From Saprospiraceae bacterium (lineage in GTDB: Bacteria > Bacteroidota > Bacteroidia > Chitinophagales > Saprospiraceae): 48,016 nucleotides of DNA. The DNA is taken from assembly GCA_020631235.1 (NCBI GenBank), contig JAHDHQ010000032.1:1-48016 (forward strand). The letters run 5' to 3'. A program made the translations under genes and the position numbers. Under the pieces are notes generated by a model, which saw only the letters and a program-made list of their open reading frames with translations, was not told the origin of the DNA and did not search any database. Shown here one piece after another: positions 45,513-48,016 of this stretch (the first letter of the stretch is position 1; every line of letters begins with the position of its first letter).

Positions 45513-47885
45513 ATGAAGAAAATTTTACTTCTACTATTAGTCTTTTCTGTAAACACAATACTCACTGCACAAGACAATTTTAATTTAGAATTATTATCAC
45601 AAGTTCCTTTCGAAGAAAGTGGCAATGACATCTGGGGATATACTGATGATGAAGGTATAGAATATGCTATTTGCGGCAGTAGAACGAATACACGAATTTA
45701 TAGCTTGGAAGATCCTACTAATCCAGAAGAATTACTTCTAATTCCTGGAGAAAGTTCTACATGGCGCGACATGAAATCATGGGATAAACATGTTTACGTC
45801 ACAACAGATGTAGGACAAGATGGATTACTCATCATAAACATGGAAAATGCACCAAATGATATTACCTATAAATTTTGGCAGCCTTTTATAGATTTTAATG
45901 GTATACAAGGGCAACTTGGTTCTTGCCATAACATTTATATAGACGAGTTTGGTACAGTTTATTTATCTGGATGTGGTGGAGTTGGAAATGCAGGTGTTAT
46001 CATGTTAAATATAGATGATAGAGAAAATCCTGTTGTTGTTGGAATCGAGAATGAAACATATTCGCACGATGCATACGCAAAAAACAACATTTTGTACAGC
46101 TCAGACATCCTTGATGGAGATTTTACTATTTTCGATGTCAGTGACAAAGCGAATCCAATCAATCTAGGAGATCAAGTGACTACAACGGTTTTTACACACA
46201 ATGCCTGGCTCTCAGACGATGAACAATATTTATTTACTACAGATGAAAGACCTGGTGCTTTTGTAGATGCATATGATGTGTCTGATCCATCTAACATAAT
46301 CTATTTAGATTCTTATCAACCAGAAGAAAAACAAGATACAGAAGTGGTTATACCTCACAACACTCATTATTACAATGGGTATTTAGTAACCTCATGGTAC
46401 ACACAGGGAGTCATTATCATCGACGCGCATAGACCTGATAATTTGGTACGCGTAGGACAGTATGACACGTATGAAAGTGCCAATTGTGATAGTGGTTTTT
46501 GTGGAAATTGGGGTGCCTATCCTTTTTTCGAATCTGAAACTATTTTGGTCAATGATATTAATAGTGGATTATACGTTTTCAAGCCTACATATGTTCGAGC
46601 TTGTTATTTGGAAGGAACTATTACTGATGAAACGAATGGAAGTGCTATCAATATGGCTAATGTTGAATTAATTGGGCCTAAAAGTGTCACAGAAAGCACT
46701 GAAGCAAGCGGAGAATATAAGATGGGGCAAGTGGAACCAGGAACTTTTGATGTGCTTATTTCTCATCCACTATATGAATCCAAAACTGTGTCAGCAAGTC
46801 TAGTCAATGGAGAAGTTACCATACTTGATGTGGCCTTGACACCTTTAGAAATGGTAGTCTTTAGTGGTACTATTAAAGACACAGAAGGCAATCCAGTTCC
46901 TAATGGTGTGATATCTGTTATAGGTGAAGCATTTAATTTTGAAACATTAGGTGACGATGATGGAAACTTTACATTAAGTGTTATTCCTGGTGATTATATT
47001 GTTTATGGTGGTGCTTGGGGCTACCACCAAATAGAATTGATGTACTCTGCCACTGAAGATAGCAGTGCAGATTTAGTTGTACAAAAAGGATATAGAGATG
47101 ATTATATTTTAGAACTAGGATGGACGATAAATACTAATGCCGAAACCGGAGAATGGGTTAGAGTAAATCCTATTCAAGCGACATTTGGAGGTACTGTTAC
47201 TGTGCCGGAAGATGATGTAGCTGATGATGTAGGCGATATGTGCTATGTGACTGGAAACGGTTCACCAAATAGTCCAGATGATGATATTGATGATGGAAGT
47301 ACTTCACTTACATCAGATTTAATGGATTTATCAACGTATGAAGATCCCGTGCTTACTTTTGAATACTTTTTTCAAAATGGAGGAGGAACGGGTACTCCAA
47401 ATGATCAATTAGAAGTAATTGTCAGAAATGGCAATGGTAATGCCACGGCTTTAGTAATCGAAGATAATGTTTCCAACTGGACAAAAACTCCTGAGATTCA
47501 TTTAGCTGATTATATTGAAATTACTGACCAAATGAGCATTCGATTTATTGGATCAGATGATAACCCTGGTCATGTTATAGATATTAGTTTAGATAAGTTT
47601 CATGTATATGATGCTGCCATACCTTCTACAAACAAAAATATAGTTGAGGATGCTTCGGTAATTGTAAGTCCGAATCCATTTAATGAGGTATTTAATATCA
47701 CATCAAAAGATCAAAAAATTACCAATATCAAGATATACAACTCTGTTGGTCAAATAATTTTAAATAAAAATTACAACGATTATTCCATTGATGTAAATCT
47801 AGAAAACAGGCTGAATGGTCTGTATTATATAGAGCTTCAGAATGAAAGAAATCAACAGTTTATAAAACGAGTAATAAAATATTAA
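45513..47885 (+). CDS. Choice-of-anchor B family protein with T9SS tail
   Basis: 790 aa from ATG 45513, chosen because MKKILLLLLVFSVNTILTAQ is a good signal peptide; the open frame reaches 45384, adding 43 residues with no export logic. Residues about 25-400 form a LVIVD-type propeller (STWRDMKSWDKHVYVTTD, SHDAYAKNNILYSSDI, FTHNAWLSDDEQYLFTTDE). Two carboxypeptidase-regulatory-like beta-sandwich modules follow near 405-580, then an MAM/jelly-roll-like part, then the T9SS type A domain (IVSPNPFNEVFNITS ... FIKRVIKY). Exported and surface-bound by T9SS; the ligand is unknown. Confidence 0.86.
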   Translation: MKKILLLLLVFSVNTILTAQDNFNLELLSQVPFEESGNDIWGYTDDEGIEYAICGSRTNTRIYSLEDPTNPEELLLIPGESSTWRDMKSWDKHVYVTTDVGQDGLLIINMENAPNDITYKFWQPFIDFNGIQGQLGSCHNIYIDEFGTVYLSGCGGVGNAGVIMLNIDDRENPVVVGIENETYSHDAYAKNNILYSSDILDGDFTIFDVSDKANPINLGDQVTTTVFTHNAWLSDDEQYLFTTDERPGAFVDAYDVSDPSNIIYLDSYQPEEKQDTEVVIPHNTHYYNGYLVTSWYTQGVIIIDAHRPDNLVRVGQYDTYESANCDSGFCGNWGAYPFFESETILVNDINSGLYVFKPTYVRACYLEGTITDETNGSAINMANVELIGPKSVTESTEASGEYKMGQVEPGTFDVLISHPLYESKTVSASLVNGEVTILDVALTPLEMVVFSGTIKDTEGNPVPNGVISVIGEAFNFETLGDDDGNFTLSVIPGDYIVYGGAWGYHQIELMYSATEDSSADLVVQKGYRDDYILELGWTINTNAETGEWVRVNPIQATFGGTVTVPEDDVADDVGDMCYVTGNGSPNSPDDDIDDGSTSLTSDLMDLSTYEDPVLTFEYFFQNGGGTGTPNDQLEVIVRNGNGNATALVIEDNVSNWTKTPEIHLADYIEITDQMSIRFIGSDDNPGHVIDISLDKFHVYDAAIPSTNKNIVEDASVIVSPNPFNEVFNITSKDQKITNIKIYNSVGQIILNKNYNDYSIDVNLENRLNGLYYIELQNERNQQFIKRVIKY

Positions 47886-47904
47886 ACAAAAAACAATTAC
47901 AAGT

Positions 47905-47934
47905 TTTGTATAAAAATTGAAAGTTATATATTTG
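47905..47934 (+). promoter_or_regulatory. Promoter of tRNA-Glu
   Basis: -33 TTTG at 47905-47908 and -7 TATATTTG at 47927-47934, 18 bp apart, matching the Bacteroidota consensus. This is the best complete promoter in the window. The start of transcription is expected near 47940. Confidence 0.75.
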
Positions 47935-47965
47935 CGTTGCTTTAAGGATAAAGCGATCCAAATAT

Positions 47966-48016
47966 GGCCCGTTCGTCTAGGGGTTAGGACGCCAGGTTTT
48001 CATCCTGGTAGCAGGG
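47966..48016 (+). tRNA. tRNA-Glu (anticodon TTC), 3' part beyond the window edge
   Basis: The acceptor 5' strand GGCCCG, a D-arm with GGGGTTAGGAC, and an anticodon stem CCAGG/CCTGG around a seven-base loop TTTTCAT give anticodon TTC. The T-arm and acceptor 3' strand are cut off after AGCAGGG. Bases 1-51 of about 75 are present. Confidence 0.93.

Noticed and set aside
1-48016. CRISPR array, prophage, toxin-antitoxin or restriction system
   Set aside because: No regular direct repeats, integrase, capsid, methylase or nuclease-antitoxin pairs were seen in any frame.

Overview
The window is AT-rich and reads as chromosome of a Bacteroidota bacterium, most likely of the Saprospiria/Lewinella type (an inference; no 16S gene is present). 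The signs are a PorT homologue, at least five secreted proteins ending in a type IX secretion (T9SS) C-terminal domain, menaquinone-type UbiE, a CXXXY-type CcmE, a lone ftsE, and promoters that fit the Bacteroidota -7 element TAnnTTTG. Most genes are housekeeping or envelope genes in short, tightly packed operons. No phage, CRISPR array or recognisable defence island was seen.

Layout. 1-1528: secreted nuclease running off the left edge. 1634-7739 (minus): a five-gene operon of SpoIIM-like fusion, DUF4129, DUF4350, MoxR ATPase and DUF58, with an RDD membrane protein divergent from it; this is a MoxR/VWA-type envelope cluster. 8506-11612: 3-hydroxyacyl-CoA dehydrogenase, then a BadF-type sugar kinase, pfkA and cutA. 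11904-14716: a DUF255 thioredoxin-fold lipoprotein converging on ftsE. 14837-19944: ccmE, ccmF, a DUF2520 protein, a small unknown protein and an HtrB-type acyltransferase, run together as one operon. 19975-24819: purB, an EGF-like lipoprotein and a large kelch/FnIII/GEVED T9SS protein. 24865-25941: a scar made of the 5' part of a sulfurtransferase gene joined to the 3' part of a decayed IS3-family transposase. 26214-28659: a T9SS protein and the intact sulfurtransferase. 28713-34310 (minus): arylsulfotransferase-like protein, gyrA and a TPR protein. 34520-37176: ubiE overlapping porT, converging on a DEAD-box helicase. 37364-42966 (minus): T9SS protein, enoyl-CoA hydratase, YfhO-type membrane protein and isoaspartyl peptidase. 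43008-47885: miaA, a LamG protein and a choice-of-anchor B T9SS protein. 47966-48016: the 5' part of tRNA-Glu, cut by the right edge.

How the parts fit: PorT serves T9SS, which exports the T9SS-tagged proteins here. CcmE/CcmF and UbiE serve respiration. PfkA, the sugar kinase, the 3-hydroxyacyl-CoA dehydrogenase and the enoyl-CoA hydratase are central carbon and fatty-acid enzymes.

The points most worth a second look are the sulfurtransferase/IS3 chimera and its identical tract, the SpoIIM fusion inside the MoxR cluster, an Asp-to-Asn change at the Mg-binding position of PfkA, and a structured intergenic element at 37272-37357. I do not see a clearly new defence or mobile system.
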